A stretch of 64,000 bases of DNA from Bactrocera neohumeralis. Its lineage: Eukaryota; Arthropoda; Insecta; Diptera; Tephritidae. Below, piece by piece: positions 37,901-50,500 of this stretch; the first letter of the stretch is position 1, and every line of letters begins with the position of its first letter. The position numbers were made by a program, and so were the translations under genes. The notes beneath the pieces were generated by a model, which saw nothing but the letters and a program-made list of their open reading frames with translations, searched no databases and was not told the DNA's origin. Location of the stretch: assembly GCF_024586455.1 (NCBI RefSeq), contig NC_065919.1, positions 7,849,368 through 7,913,367 of the forward strand, given 5' to 3'.

Positions 37901-39559
37901 TTAATTGTCATTGTCGTCTTGCGTCACTGAACTGCGTGCTGATGATTCCACCTCATAATAGTCAGCCACGAGCTGGCAAACGTTTTGCGAGGCTTCCGAC
38001 AGACTGCCCTCCTCCATGCCCTCTCCCACAAAATGATACACGAAGGCACGTCGATTGTACAATTTATCATACTTACTAACCAGCCGACACCAAGCACTGC
38101 GAATGATGGTATTGTTGGAAATCGCACAGACGGCACGAGATGTAGGGGCTAGATCGCCGCCCGGTACAAACACCGGCGGCATGGCATTAACGCCTATTTT
38201 GAACCCAGTCGGCGTCCAATCCACGAAACGAGCAGTACGTGATGATTTAATATGTTGGATGGAGGAGTTGATGTCGTTCGGTGAAACATCGCCTCGGTAA
38301 AGGAGCACACAAGCCATATACTTGCCGAGCGTCGGATTACAACGCACCATTTGACTGCCCGGATGGAAGCAGGACTGGGTCAGTTGTTCAACATTACTGT
38401 TCACATAGGGAAACTTGCTGACTGGTACCAGCGGCGCGTATGTAAGCAATGGATAGTGTATGCGTGGGTAAGGCACAAGATTTGTTTGGAACTCCTCAAA
38501 GGATACATTGTTTGTGCCATAAAAACGCTGCGACGCTGTGAATGCGGAGACAACCTGCAATGGCAATAATTGAAATATTGTATAATAAAACTGCGTAATG
38601 ATGTGGAAGTTCACCTGTCCTATAATACGGTTTAAATTGGTATATGTGGGCGCTGAAACACCAAGCTTCGTATCGCAGATTTCATACAAAGCTTCGTTAT
38701 CTACAATGAAGGACACATCCACATAGTCCATGGAATAGTGTGTGGCCAACAGGGCATTATACGGTTCAACAATAATAGGCGAAAGTCTGCAAGATGATAA
38801 GAGTCCGTTAATTTAGTTTGTGATCATCAAATGTGTCTTTGTTTTCTCACGAGGGTGATGGAAATACTAGAAACTCAGCCTTCGTAGTCTTCCTCCCATA
38901 GGCATCGGCCAACTTTTCCAGCAACAACGTGCCGAAACCGGAACCGGTGCCGCCACCAATGGCGCGAAATATAAGAAAACCACGTAAATTCCGACACTGC
39001 TCTGCCACTCGTCGTATAGCGTCCATCGTGCGATCGATGAGATCGTGACCCAGTAGATTGTAGCCGCGTGCAAAATTGCTGCCTGCATCCTCTTTGCCGC
39101 TTATGAGTGTATCCGGATGAAAGAGGTATCTGTAGGCGCCCGTGCGTATTTCATCTAGAACGAGGAGTTAAGTGTTGAAAAAGGATTAGAATGCATATGT
39201 AAATAGTGAGGGAAATTTCGGCGGCCACGATAAGCCTATTAGATACGCACCAATAACAGTTGGCTCCGTGTCGACGATCACAATGCGTGGCACCACTTTT
39301 AGCGCCATGCCTGAGATGCCGAAAAATGTGAGAAACGAATCGTCATTCGGCATTTGACACAGTGCGCCATTTGCCATGATTCCATGTTCGAGACAATATA
39401 ACTCCCAACAGGCATTTGCTATTTGTACTCCAGCTTGTCCAATATGAATTTGTATAATTTCGCCCTAGTAGTGACATATCCGACGGAAGCATGTGCAAAT
39501 GTTAGAGTTTATTTCATGAAAATGAGAAAGGAAATACACAAACTTACGCGGCTTGACAT
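37901..39559 (-). CDS. alphaTub90E: Divergent alpha-tubulin, complete five-exon gene (451 aa)
   Basis: Alpha-tubulin pairs with beta-tubulin to build microtubules. Exons (- strand order): 39548-39559, 39251-39464, 38851-39154, 38615-38786, 37901-38554; introns of 83, 96, 64 and 60 nt, all GT-AG, and phases agree. The spliced CDS is 1356 nt. The start ATG at 39559 gives MSSR then GEIIQIHIGQAG, the usual N-terminal strand. GGGTGSG (142-148) is the tubulin GTP signature; VDNEALYEICDTKLGV and PTYTNLNRIIGQ match the nucleotide-contact region; FEEFQTNLVPYPRIHYP keeps the alpha-specific catalytic Glu (255 here). GEGMEEG is present near the end. Odd points: the MREC start is replaced by MSSR, the K40-containing loop is shortened and lacks the lysine, and the tail ends SVTQDDNDN with no Glu-rich stretch or final Tyr. 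Divergence fits alphaTub90E (CG7794), a divergent fly alpha-tubulin; the symbol relies on memory. Confidence 0.85.
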
Positions 39560-40939
39560 TTATTGTTGTAGCCTTCATAAACTGTGAATTTTGTCTGGAT
39601 TACCGAAATTAAAATGTGCGAAACATTCGTAGACTTTTTGTTGATAATAATTTTGCTAAATATTTTCAAAATTTTGAATTTTGCAATATATATATTTTTT
39701 TTGAAAATTTTAGTTTTTATGCGAGATTTTTTCTAATTTTGTATTTGTTAAAATTTCAAAAGTATTCTCTCCATTATTCTGATAGACTTCACGGTGTAGT
39801 GTTTGCAAAGAACTGAAATTTTTACAGTCTGTTACCAAAAAAAATTTTTGTAGAAATATTATCAAAAATTGTCTGAACTTTTAAGCCCAAATGCCGCATG
39901 AGCTTTGCTGTGATCACTGAGTATTTTTAGGCTTAAATTATTAGTAAGAATACACTAGGTAATGCATTTTGAAATTACTTCTTTTTGTGGGTTTGATAAC
40001 GGTACGTTTTCTCTATAGCAATAAATCGTGGGAATCTAGGAACCTCTTCGCAAGGTCTAATTTCCTCATTCAATTAACATCTCCGTTGTTATAATGATTT
40101 TGATGTTGATTAGGTATTAAAGCTTTTTACCGAAAGGGAACACACACTTGCCAATGTTGAGACAAATCTTTTGTGATATCGATCACTACTGAAGATAGAA
40201 CTACACCTTCATGTGTCCTCAAAGCGTCTTAAGCCAAACAGGCAAAATCTGGTAAAGTTATCTATTTCGATTCGCAAGCATGTCTGAAGATTTGATACAG
40301 AGTGTTATAACAGTAGTCATGAAAAATCAGAACAGTTAAGAATTGTAAAGTAGAGATGATTACACCCTTCGCTCTTCCAAGGAATTTCGAAATGAGCATC
40401 CGCCAAGTATTTTAACTCTTGGTCTTTGGACAATGACAGAATAGTATCAGAAAATCTAGGAATAGCGAACTTTACTGAGAGAAAGACCCAGTCAAAAAGT
40501 GCACTGCAATGGCGTGAAAAGACTCCAATAATAAACTTAATGGAGAGTGATTATATAACAAATGATGGCTTTTTCTTGCAAATACAACGGCTGAGCAATT
40601 TCCAGCGATTGCACTTTGCAGCATTCTTAAAATTGGTGGAAAGTCTCCGACAACAGCCTTTTGCACTGACGTTCTCTCTGAATTCGACGTATCCATAAAA
40701 AACTCTTGCCTCTTTACTCCAACCGTTCCACATCGGTTATATCTGCAAGTGAAGGATAAACAGAGAAGAGACTTTCTGGAACTAACTTGGCGACCACGCT
40801 TCTAGATAATCGGCAGTGAAAGAGAGAGAGTAGAGGTAGGGGCAATTCATCCGAGTTCTCAGCGGAGACGGTGTACAGTTTTCTCAGTCATAATTTTTAC
40901 AGCTTGTGTTTTATTCTCGATTTATATGTAGTATATCGG
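39560..40939. other. Upstream region of the tubulin gene, intergenic
   Basis: Holds the probable promoter and 5' UTR of the tubulin gene on the - strand; no TATA box can be singled out. An out-of-frame ATG lies at 39576-39578, 17 nt upstream of the chosen start. The stretch 40400-40870 has overlapping frames of 60-90 codons on both strands without recognised similarity. Confidence 0.45.
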
Positions 40940-41403
40940 TTTAAGTTGATTAATGTGGAACTGGAACCTAGCGAAGAAGTAGTAGATAATTTCGTCTATA
41001 TTCGCACCAACATTAACACCAACAACAATGCCAATCTCCAAATCCAACACAGAATAACTCTTGCCAACAGGTGCTACTTCGGGCTGAGTAGGCAATTGAG
41101 AAGTATAGTCCTCTCTCGGCGAACAAAGACCAATCTCTATAAGTCGCTCAATATTCCCGTCCTACCGTAAAAGACAGCGGATACGCTGGCTAAATCGTAT
41201 TTTTCGAATGGACGAAAACACTCCGGCTCTGAAAGTATTCGACGCAGTACCCGCCGGGGGAAGCAGAGGAAGAGGAAGACCGCCACTCCGTTGGAAAGAC
41301 CACGCGGAGGACCTAACTGCACTTGGTATCTCGAATTGGCGCCAAATTGCTAAAAGAAGAAACGATTGGCACGCTGTTGTTAACTCGGCTATAATCGCGT
41401 AAG
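40940..41403 (+). pseudogene. Non-LTR retrotransposon ORF tail with internal deletion
   Basis: VELEPSEEVVDNFVYIRTNI then RITLANRCYFGLSRQLRS and LSRRTKTNLYKSLNIPVL (40950-41168) match the region between the polymerase and C-terminal parts of a common insect non-LTR element. The sequence then jumps, with a frame change near 41170, to RQRIRWLNRIFRMDENTPAL and VFDAVPAGGSRGRGRPPLRW (41172-41305), ending at a stop at about 41401. The middle part that is still present in the 33.4-33.8 kb copy (ERKLLRKI...YDDIDIVQR) is deleted here. Confidence 0.85.
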
Positions 41404-42250
41404 CGGCGTCTACACCATTATAGAAGAAGAAGCCTATCGAAAAATTATGCTAGAAAAAGTTTAGCTTGCATCAAAGTATCTCGTTTTATTAATAACATCA
41501 GAATACTATATACACACAAACATCGGCATTTTTATTATTTTTACAGTTATTGCAAGCGACTCTTTCATATATATATCAATATTATTGTCCGCAGACTTTT
41601 TAGGTTAAGGTAGGTACGAACAATAGAATTCATGTTTCAAAATGGACACACATATTTTAACGAAATTATGTAATATATTTTATAAGTAATAGGCTTTCAG
41701 ATTTTTTATAGTGCAAGCAAAATGTGTATTAGCTCGTTTTTTATAATTTGATAAGCTTATTTATATTTATTGTAACTATTTTGCTTAACAGTATTACTTA
41801 GCATAAATGATTTATTTAATATTAGAAAAAATATTTGTGTAAAATGTACATAGCATATATAAAATAAATACAAATAGTCTTTTTAAGTATTCTAGGTGAA
41901 ATAATAAGTTTTTGTTTTTTTTAATCTTATATAATCCAGTATATTAGTGACGAAATGCAGAGTAGACAGTTTAATACTTGGAAATGTTCATTGACTAGTA
42001 CATAATATAGTGTGAAAAATAATGTGTTCGTTTCAATAATTGTGTAAGGGGTCATACATACATATATACATGTCAATGAATTATAGTTGATAAACAATAT
42101 AATGTATGATACAATATGACTGCTACCAAAATAGCACACGACTGCTCAACGAAACGGACACGCCTGTAAATAAATATATTTAACGTGTATATTTAAGATT
42201 TTTCAAAATGTTATGCATATGTATGGATTATACCTTTGAAAAATGTATGT
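41404..42250. other. Intergenic AT-rich DNA downstream of the SPRY gene
   Basis: Includes the probable 3' UTR of the - strand SPRY gene. No other feature seen. Confidence 0.5.
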
Positions 42251-43202
42251 TTAGAGTAGAGATTGTTCAAGCATAATTTTTTCGAAACCTGGCGGCGCAC
42301 CATACTGAAAGTTGTCCAAAATAATATCCACAATGGCACCATTGCCCACTAGAAATTCAAAAAATATATATACTTATTTGCAAATATGTGAATACTGTTA
42401 TCAAAGCATACCGAATATTACTGGGTACACGGCGCCCTTTACATTACGAAACGGCACTTCCAAATTTTTACCGTTAAAATAGAAATTTAATTCTATATGA
42501 TCGAATGCTACACCCACAATATCACCCTCATCGGGAAAATTATGAAGCGGTTGTGCGAGAAGGTTATCCTCACAGTTACTACTAATATTCAGAGCATCGC
42601 CAAGCAAATTATCTTCAGGTACATCTTCAATGCCAATAAGGGCAGCCGCCGATGCAGAATCCTTAGCAATACTATTGCCATTGCTAATTGGTTCTTGTGT
42701 TGTCACAACTACTGGACGGAAAGTTTCATCGTTGTGGCGTGTTGCGTTGTCGGAGCAAAGACACCACGATTCCTTGTCACAGCCACCCAACTTTTTCGTC
42801 AAATCTGCTTGACGCGTTGCCAAACCGACCGACCAACTGCCACCTTGTTGTATTTTAATTTCGAAATATGATTTAGATTGTACAAGTGGTGCAGTGGCCA
42901 AGGCGCCACCAGAGCCAGTAATTCGCAACTGTCTTGATAGTAGTATAACATCAGGTCCTGCAGTTTGTATATATATGAACATAGACAACATTTAAGTTTT
43001 ATTTACGATTAATAACACTAATTTATACACAAATATGTATATATATACATATATACATATGTTTGCATATGCCAGTTATTGTTAAATGTTTACCCGCAAA
43101 CGAAGAATCGAGAAATATGTCGGGCTCACGCATTCTACTAGCTGCTGAGGAAGCTGTTTTCCTCATATTTTCGTTAAAACATGTACGCAAACAACAAAAC
43201 AT
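42251..43202 (-). CDS. SPRYD7: SPRY-domain protein, SPRYD7 family, complete three-exon gene (250 aa)
   Basis: Exons (- strand order): 43094-43202, 42412-42957, 42251-42348; introns of 136 and 63 nt with GT-AG ends and matching phases give 753 nt. The protein starts MFCCLRTCFNENM, like the Cys-rich VFCCLRCC-type start of the family. The core GSGGALATAPLVQSKSYFEI (about 53-72), GGSWSVGLATRQADLTKKLGG, EGDIVGVAFDHIELNFYFNG and VKGAVYPVIF, then VDIILDNF and APPGFEKIMLEQSLL at the end, follow the family from one end to the other. Compared with the approximately 196-residue vertebrate protein, an extra stretch of about 50 residues (roughly 118-172, Ser/Asn/Asp-rich) sits in the middle of the domain. 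SPRY domains bind peptides, but the role of this family is not known to me. Confidence 0.9.
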
Positions 43203-43974
43203 TTTAACTTTTTAGTAATATAGTTTGATAAGCTTTCTACTCAAAATTTAGAAAAACGGCACTTTTTTCCTTCGCTGTAATAAATAAATCAACTAAAAGT
43301 CGTAAACGTCAAAATCAGCTGCTTCGTGTTGCTTAATGTTGAAATGTTGTAGGAACATGTTGCTAAGCAAATTGTTGCAAGTGTCAAACAAATTTAATAG
43401 CCGAACATTTGAAGCAGTTCTATGAATTCAAAGCAAGCTAAAATATTTTTGAGATAAATTTATGCGCTATATATGAATATATATATAAATAAAGAAAGCA
43501 TTTGACTGACTCTTCTCAGCAAAATGCGCAGCTATTACAAAATTAGCAGGTCTATATAGCAAAGTTAAGAACCAATAACAGCAGTGGCTAAAATATGATA
43601 TTAAGGTTGCAATATATACTAAATTGTGAGTGCAAATGCACAAAGAATTTTTTATTATTTTATTAACTTTTTAAATTCAAAACACTTGGAAGAAGGGTTT
43701 TGTGAGAAATTTTAGAAAATACTTCTTTTTTCTTGTAGGTATACGTGTTGAAACGTAACGGGACAGTCGAAAACGCTTTTAAATTTGAATTGAATTCTCT
43801 CTGCAACTACGTGAAGTGTGTTCAGTGGTAATAGGAAAATATCTGTTCAATGAAGAGGTAGGTGTCTAGCACAATTTTGAATTATCTTGTAGGGTCATAT
43901 ACCGCTTTTATATATGACTTTTATTAAGGGGTTACGGGAATTTAAAAATGTAAAGTATATACATATGTATATAT
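43203..43974. other. Intergenic DNA, 5' side of the SPRY gene
   Basis: Probable promoter region of the SPRYD7-type gene on the - strand. No TATA box or other distinct element was recognised. Confidence 0.4.
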
Positions 43975-44108
43975 TTTTTATACCCTGAACAGGGTATATT
44001 AAGTTTGCCACGAAGTTTGTAACACCCAGAAGGAAGCGTCGGAGACCCAATAAAGTATATATGTATATAAATGATCAGTATGTTGAGCTGAGTCGATTTA
44101 GCCATGGC

Positions 44109-44139
<31 letters not shown>

Positions 44140-44560
44140 ATATATACGAACTAGTCCCTCAGTTTTTAAGATATCGTTTTGAAATTTTGCAAACGTCATT
44201 TTCTCTTCAAGAAGCTGCTCATTTGTCGGAACTGCCGATATCGCACCACTATAACATATAGCTGCCATACAAACTGAACGATCGGAATCCAGTTCTTGTA
44301 TGGAAAACTTTTGCATTTGACAATGTATCTTCACAAAAGTTGGCACAGGTTATTTTCTAAAGCAACAATGTAATCTCAGTAGAAATTGTTCAGATCGGAT
44401 TACTATAGCATATAGCTTCCGTATAAACCGAATGATCGGAATCAAATACTTGCACGGGAAATTTCCTCATTGACGTGATATCTTAACGAAATTTTATATG
44501 GATTACTGCTTAAGGTAATAATATAATCTCCGAAGAAATTGCTCAGATCGGATTACTAAA
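43975..44560 (-). repeat. Dispersed repeat, copy 3 of 3
   Basis: Begins with the near-palindrome TATACCCTGAACAGGGTATA (43980-43999) and then has TTGCCACGAAGTTTGTAACA, the GAGCTGAGTCGATTTAGCCA block, a GTCTGTC/CGTC tract (44109-44140) and CTAGTCCCTCAGTTTTTAAG (44151-44170). Matches the copies at 4800 and 10655; this is the best-preserved one at its outer end. Within it, a GATCGGATTACTA phrase repeats at about 44392 and 44546. Confidence 0.8.
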
Positions 44561-47500
44561 CTGAACACATATTTACTAAAGTTTTTTCCTGTTTTTTTTT
44601 TAACTATGATATGTGTAGAGCATTTTCTTAAAGTTACATAGCAGTCACAATAAATGAATTTCCATTGCATTTTTATGAAAAATTCACAAAATATTATACA
44701 GTCATGAGAAATTGCCACACACCCATTCGATGAAAATAAAACAACGTTTCTTTTTTATTTTTTACAATTACACAAAACAATTTAAAATTTTATTTTCATA
44801 TTTTTTTATTTGTTTACTCTTTTTTCACTTACTTGTCATGCATCTATATATTTATGTACGTAATTCGTTCTATGTTCTATGTTTCCAACTCTTATCCAAT
44901 TGCTTGGATCAACGGCGTATGATAATTGGTTTTAAGGAAAGAACAAAAAAAAAAAAAAAAAATAGAATTTTCTATAAATTCTTTAAATTAAATACTGGTT
45001 AAAGATATCATAGCAAAATTCATAGAAAATATGCAATTTTTTGCAAATCAAAAAATATCGCATAAAACATCATTTCCGCATAGTGAAATTGTTATTTTTA
45101 AAAAAAGCTTTTTCTTCAATATTTTAACATAATTTTTATACACTAAATTTTGAAGTTCAATTTAATAGCGTGTATTATATTTTTCTGTGTGCTCTTTTGC
45201 TAGCTTCACGCACTTTACCGTTGTACATTTCTAATAGCATACGCGCTCTTTACGCTCCATTAAGTAAACAATTATTTTCTTATGGTTGTAATATTTTTTT
45301 TTTTGTATTTTTTTCTCATTTTTGAATGCAACAATACGTTTAAACTCACAATATTACAATATTTCCGCTAAATATTTGTTTACTTTTATATTATTTAAAA
45401 TATCATTATTTTGCAAATTTGCATTACTTGCAGCTGTCATTATTATATTAATGTTTATAATAATTTTTTTTTTGCTTTCACTTTGTATTTTCCATTAGTT
45501 TTGCTTCAATATTTCAATATTTTGTTTGTATTGTATGTATGTATAAAGAACAAGGCTTGTATTTTACTTCAATAATTTGTATGTAGGTTTTATGTTTCTA
45601 TGATTTGAATGCAAATATATATTTAAGCACATAAGTAATTTTCAATATGAATGTAGTTACTTTCTTCGAAAATTGAATAGCAAGCGCAAGAAATAATTTA
45701 TGTTCAGACGTATGTATGTGTGTATGTATAAGTCTTTTACAAAATATTTAGAAAAAAAAAACATTTTTTGTATTTTGCTGCAAGTTTGAGCACATTTTGC
45801 ATTATTTGCTGATTGGAATCGAGTTGGAAATTTAGAAAATGTTGCTTTCACCTTAATTTTACTTGCAGGCGGGCAACCGCGCAAAAGCTCTTATGAAAAA
45901 AATGTATCTATGAAAGCTTTAGAATTGATTGTAAACTTGTTGCTTAATGAATGAACTTATTATTAGATATCTTGTTGTATAGCTTTATTTCTTATTTTAA
46001 TAAATTATTTTTTAATAATGCGTAAATTTGTAAAAATTTTCAAATGTTGCTATGATAATGTACTGAGTTTTTTTTTTTTTGCTTTTTTGTTGCTTCAAAT
46101 ACATATGCATCAGCACGTATACATATGTATGTATGTATCAATACATATTTTCATAGAAACAAAAACAAATCTCAAAAAACATAAGAAAATGCTTGTATAA
46201 TAAACAACTGTAATTGATATATAAAGTAATTGATACTATACATGCTGCAACTGTCTGTATGTAGCATACATATGTCAATGTCATAATAATGTTGAGTAGA
46301 CATTTGCAACATTGCGCAATATATATTTAATTAAATATCAATATCGTATATGTAGAATGTATAGATGCTAATATTATTAAAACTTTTTGCCATTTCCATT
46401 TACTTGTGTAAGTATTTATGTATGTATGTATGTATACAAGTGTAAGTATATTATAGTAATTATACTCTCATATTTTGTTATCGGGCACGAATTTGATATG
46501 TTTTCAAGTATTTCCATGTATTCACTTATGTTTTGCGGCCTAGTCAATGCTGCATTTTCATAATTTTTTTCACTAAATTATTTTGACGAAGTTTCTCGCA
46601 CCCAGTACTGCCTAAAAGCTAAAGATTCAGTTTTTTTTCATATATATAATTAATAAGTATTATTCACTTTAATTTTGTATATTGTAATATAATATATTAG
46701 TCATATTTAATAATTTGCTTTGCATAATAAACTTTTTATGCACTCTTTTTACTATAAGTTTTTGTCAAATTTGTCTACTTAAATTTAACACTAAAATACA
46801 TTTACACGTTGTGATGTGTAATAGTTTTTATTGTTTGTTGTTATTTTTTATTATATATATTATTTTATTACTTATAATTGATTTTTATTAGTTTAAATAT
46901 TTTTTTATTATTTGTTATATTTAATATTTTTTTTATATTTTTTTTATTTATAATTGATTTTTATTAATTAAAATATTTTTTTTTCATTAGTTGTTATATG
47001 TAATATTTGTGTTAAAAAATTTATTAATAATAAATTTAACAATAAAATTAAATTAATTGTTTTTATATATATATTATTTCTTAATTATTTATTTTTATTT
47101 AATTTTTTTTTAATTTATTATACGAAAAATGTGTTAATATATTTTTTTTACTATTTAAAATTTATTATTATTACTATTATTTTTATTATAACTATTGTTA
47201 TTATTATTATTATTGTTATTATTAACAATAAGATTAAATTAATTGTTTTTATTTAATTTATGATTTAATTATTTTTTCATTTTATTTTTTTGTTTGTTAT
47301 TAAAAATTTTTTTTAATATAATTCTTTGACTATTTAAAATTTGTTATTATTATTTTTATTATTATTTTTGTCTTTTTTATTACAACTATTATTATTATTA
47401 TTACCATTTTTACAATATTTCCCATAACAAAATGTTTTTGTAGCAAATATTACACACCTTCAGCGTTTTCAGTTCGCTATATTGTTATTCTGTCTATTAT

Positions 47501-50500
47501 TATTATTCATTTCATATGAATTTAATTTAATTTGAGGTTTCAAAAATTATTTAAATTTTTTTTCGAAATTTTTATTTTGTTATGAATAAAACTTTTATTT
47601 CAATAATCTATGCTTTTTTTGTTTGCTGTTAAATTGCATTAATTGTTTTTGTTTACAAATTTGTTGCATTGTATGTATGTATATTTTCCAAATGGCTTAT
47701 GCAAAAATTTCACTAATTCAAAATTCGTTTCATTAAGGTTTTTCATTTAATTTAGCAATTTAATATATACTAAATACGAGTATATTTTTCTCATTATAAA
47801 TATGTATGTATGATGTTATCAGGAGAAAAACAAAAACAAAATTTATTAAATCGAGGCAGAAATGTAAAAGCTAATACAAACAAAAATATTTAAAATTTCT
47901 AAGCAATAAAGTATAAAAAAATAATATTAATTATGATACTAAGTTACACCGTAAAAGAATTCTGAAAAAATCTAAAAATCTGAAGCTCAACATAACCTTT
48001 GTCATAAGAAGTTTGGTTATAATTGCTTCAAAGTAGTAAGCAAAAATAAGCCAGTTAAATTAAAATACTTGCCATAAAACACGCCATGGCGAAAAATATT
48101 TACTCAGCTGCGTTAAAATTTAAACAAAAACTATTATAAATTTAAAAAATAATTCGAAAAATATTTCTTACTCTAAAAAGTTTAAACTTTTTTCTAGAAA
48201 CGGTTCTCTTTTAAAAGCAGATACTAATCAATAGACAAAATAATTACTCTGAAACTAGTAACTTAAAGTGACATATTTCACACCTTGCTGATTGGCAACT
48301 GAACTTTAACTTTATCCGCATTTTCAGGAAGAACTAAACTGCATTTTAAAATTAAATTTTATTTTCCTTGAAATATGTACATTTAATCGGAACTACGAAC
48401 ACGAATTAAGTGTTCGGTTTATTGTTTTGCAAGTTTAGTGGCGATTTTCGTTTTGTTAACGAAAGTATTTTTTGAAACCATAAACTCGTGTTTAAGACCA
48501 TATTGGTGTTTAACGTTAAGAAAAGCGCAGTACGAATGCTGCTTCGCCTTAAAACCCAACCGTTTTCATGGTTAATGCAGACAAAACTCTATTTTGTAAG
48601 AAACTTAAGTCATGTTCTTGAAATATTTAACCACTTTGTTAAACTTTTACACATGGAATATGAGACATTAGACTCAGTTTCTAAGAGCTCCACATTAAAT
48701 CACTTGGTTGTAGTTATGAATACAAAATTCTCGAAGCAACGGTAAAGTATTGTAAAATACTTAGAGTGTCAAAACATTTAATTTTCCGCTATGAAATACT
48801 AAAGCATGGCCATTTCCATCAAAGTCGGTTGGGGTCAATTTGACTCCAGTTTTTATTCGATAAAGAACTGTCAGCTTTCATTTCAGCACAGAAAATCTTC
48901 TTAAATCGGCTAAAAGCTATCAGCTGTCAGCTGTCATTTCAGCAACAGAAACTGCAAATGACGGATTAATTTGCTATAAAACCAGCTCAAAACTCCTTTG
49001 GTAATAACTTTTCGCTGCTTGCTCCGAAAACGTGCACTGCGCAAAATAGTGCTCGTAAGTCCTTACAATTTTATTTAGTTTTATTTTTTAATCCTTTTCA
49101 GTTGGACCGTTATGAAAATAATTGTTACAAATTAAAATAAAACAACCAAATAATTTTATTTTGAACGAACAAAAAATATTTATTAATACAGAGAGAATTA
49201 ATTACGTTTAGTTATTTAAGGAGCTTCATAAGCAAAGGCATACCACACACACACACGCATACGCACACAATTGTTCTCGGTGCGCGTGTGCATATGTGGC
49301 ATTAACATAAATAATTATATAATTATAAGTTTACGGCATGATAAGGCAATCAATGAGCGCTCGAAATTGGAAACGAAAATAATTTAGTTAAACATTTATG
49401 CAAAGTTTGTTGTATGCACTTTTGTCGCAGTATGTGTATGTTTGTATGTTTTGTAAGCAGTTTCCAATTATACGCATAACATTTTATTTTATTTTTAATT
49501 TTTAATTTTTACTTGTTTGAAATTCCCTTAAATTTACGTTTATTACATATTTTATACAATATATGTATGTATATATGTATACACTGTAAATTATTTATTT
49601 AATGTATTCCCTAATAATTTATTATGTTTATTACGCATTAATGCATAAAAATACCTGCTATTTTGTTTTCCATCATCTGCAGCACAACGCTCTCATTATT
49701 TTTTTATTTTTTGTTGTTTTTTTTTTTACTTTTTAATATAATTTTAATTACGAAATTGCTTCACTTTACATACTCACACACTGTGGTCAGTAGTTTCTTT
49801 ACAATAATTGTTTTAAGTATAACTAAATTTTTATTTATCATATCATATTTTGTTTTTGTTTTTTTTGGTAACTGCTTCCTTTCACTATAAATGTATAATG
49901 TATGTGTATGCATGCTGATTGAGTTAATTTATATGCCTTTGCGCTAGATTTCTGCATATATGTATGCCTACATACTTGTATGTAGTCGCACTTCCGGTTC
50001 CGGTAAATATTATTTCATACCCATTTCATGTATAAATAAATGAAAACAATAAATATTTTAAAAGTTTCCTCAGCGTCTATTATATAAGTATGTATAAGTA
50101 TATTTAATTATTTTCTTGCTTTTTGTTTTCGTTTCTGTTTTTTTATATTTTTACTCTTTTCGCTAGATTCTGCTACTTTACTTATGTATTTCTTATATGT
50201 ATGCGCATTCACTGCAATGTAAAAGTTGTTAATTTTTGCTGATATGTATTTGTTGTTTTTGTGTTTTAATTTAATAGTTAATTGATTTCATTTCACAAAA
50301 CTTGCATCTGGCATCCACCGCTGCATGCCTTCCATTCCTGTCTAAATGTTCTTGTTGTTCTTGCTGTTTTTTTGTAATTTTTTCTTTAGTTAATTTTCGC
50401 ACAATTTACACGCTTGTATTGTATGCATGCACTGCAGCTGTATTTTATTAGTTAATTACCGCTTATATCTACAGTTTAAAACTTAATCTTGCTAAGCGTC

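Noticed and set aside
40426..40733. Overlapping 60-90 codon frames on both strands
   Set aside because: No recognisable similarity, no splice signals, and both strands are equally open.
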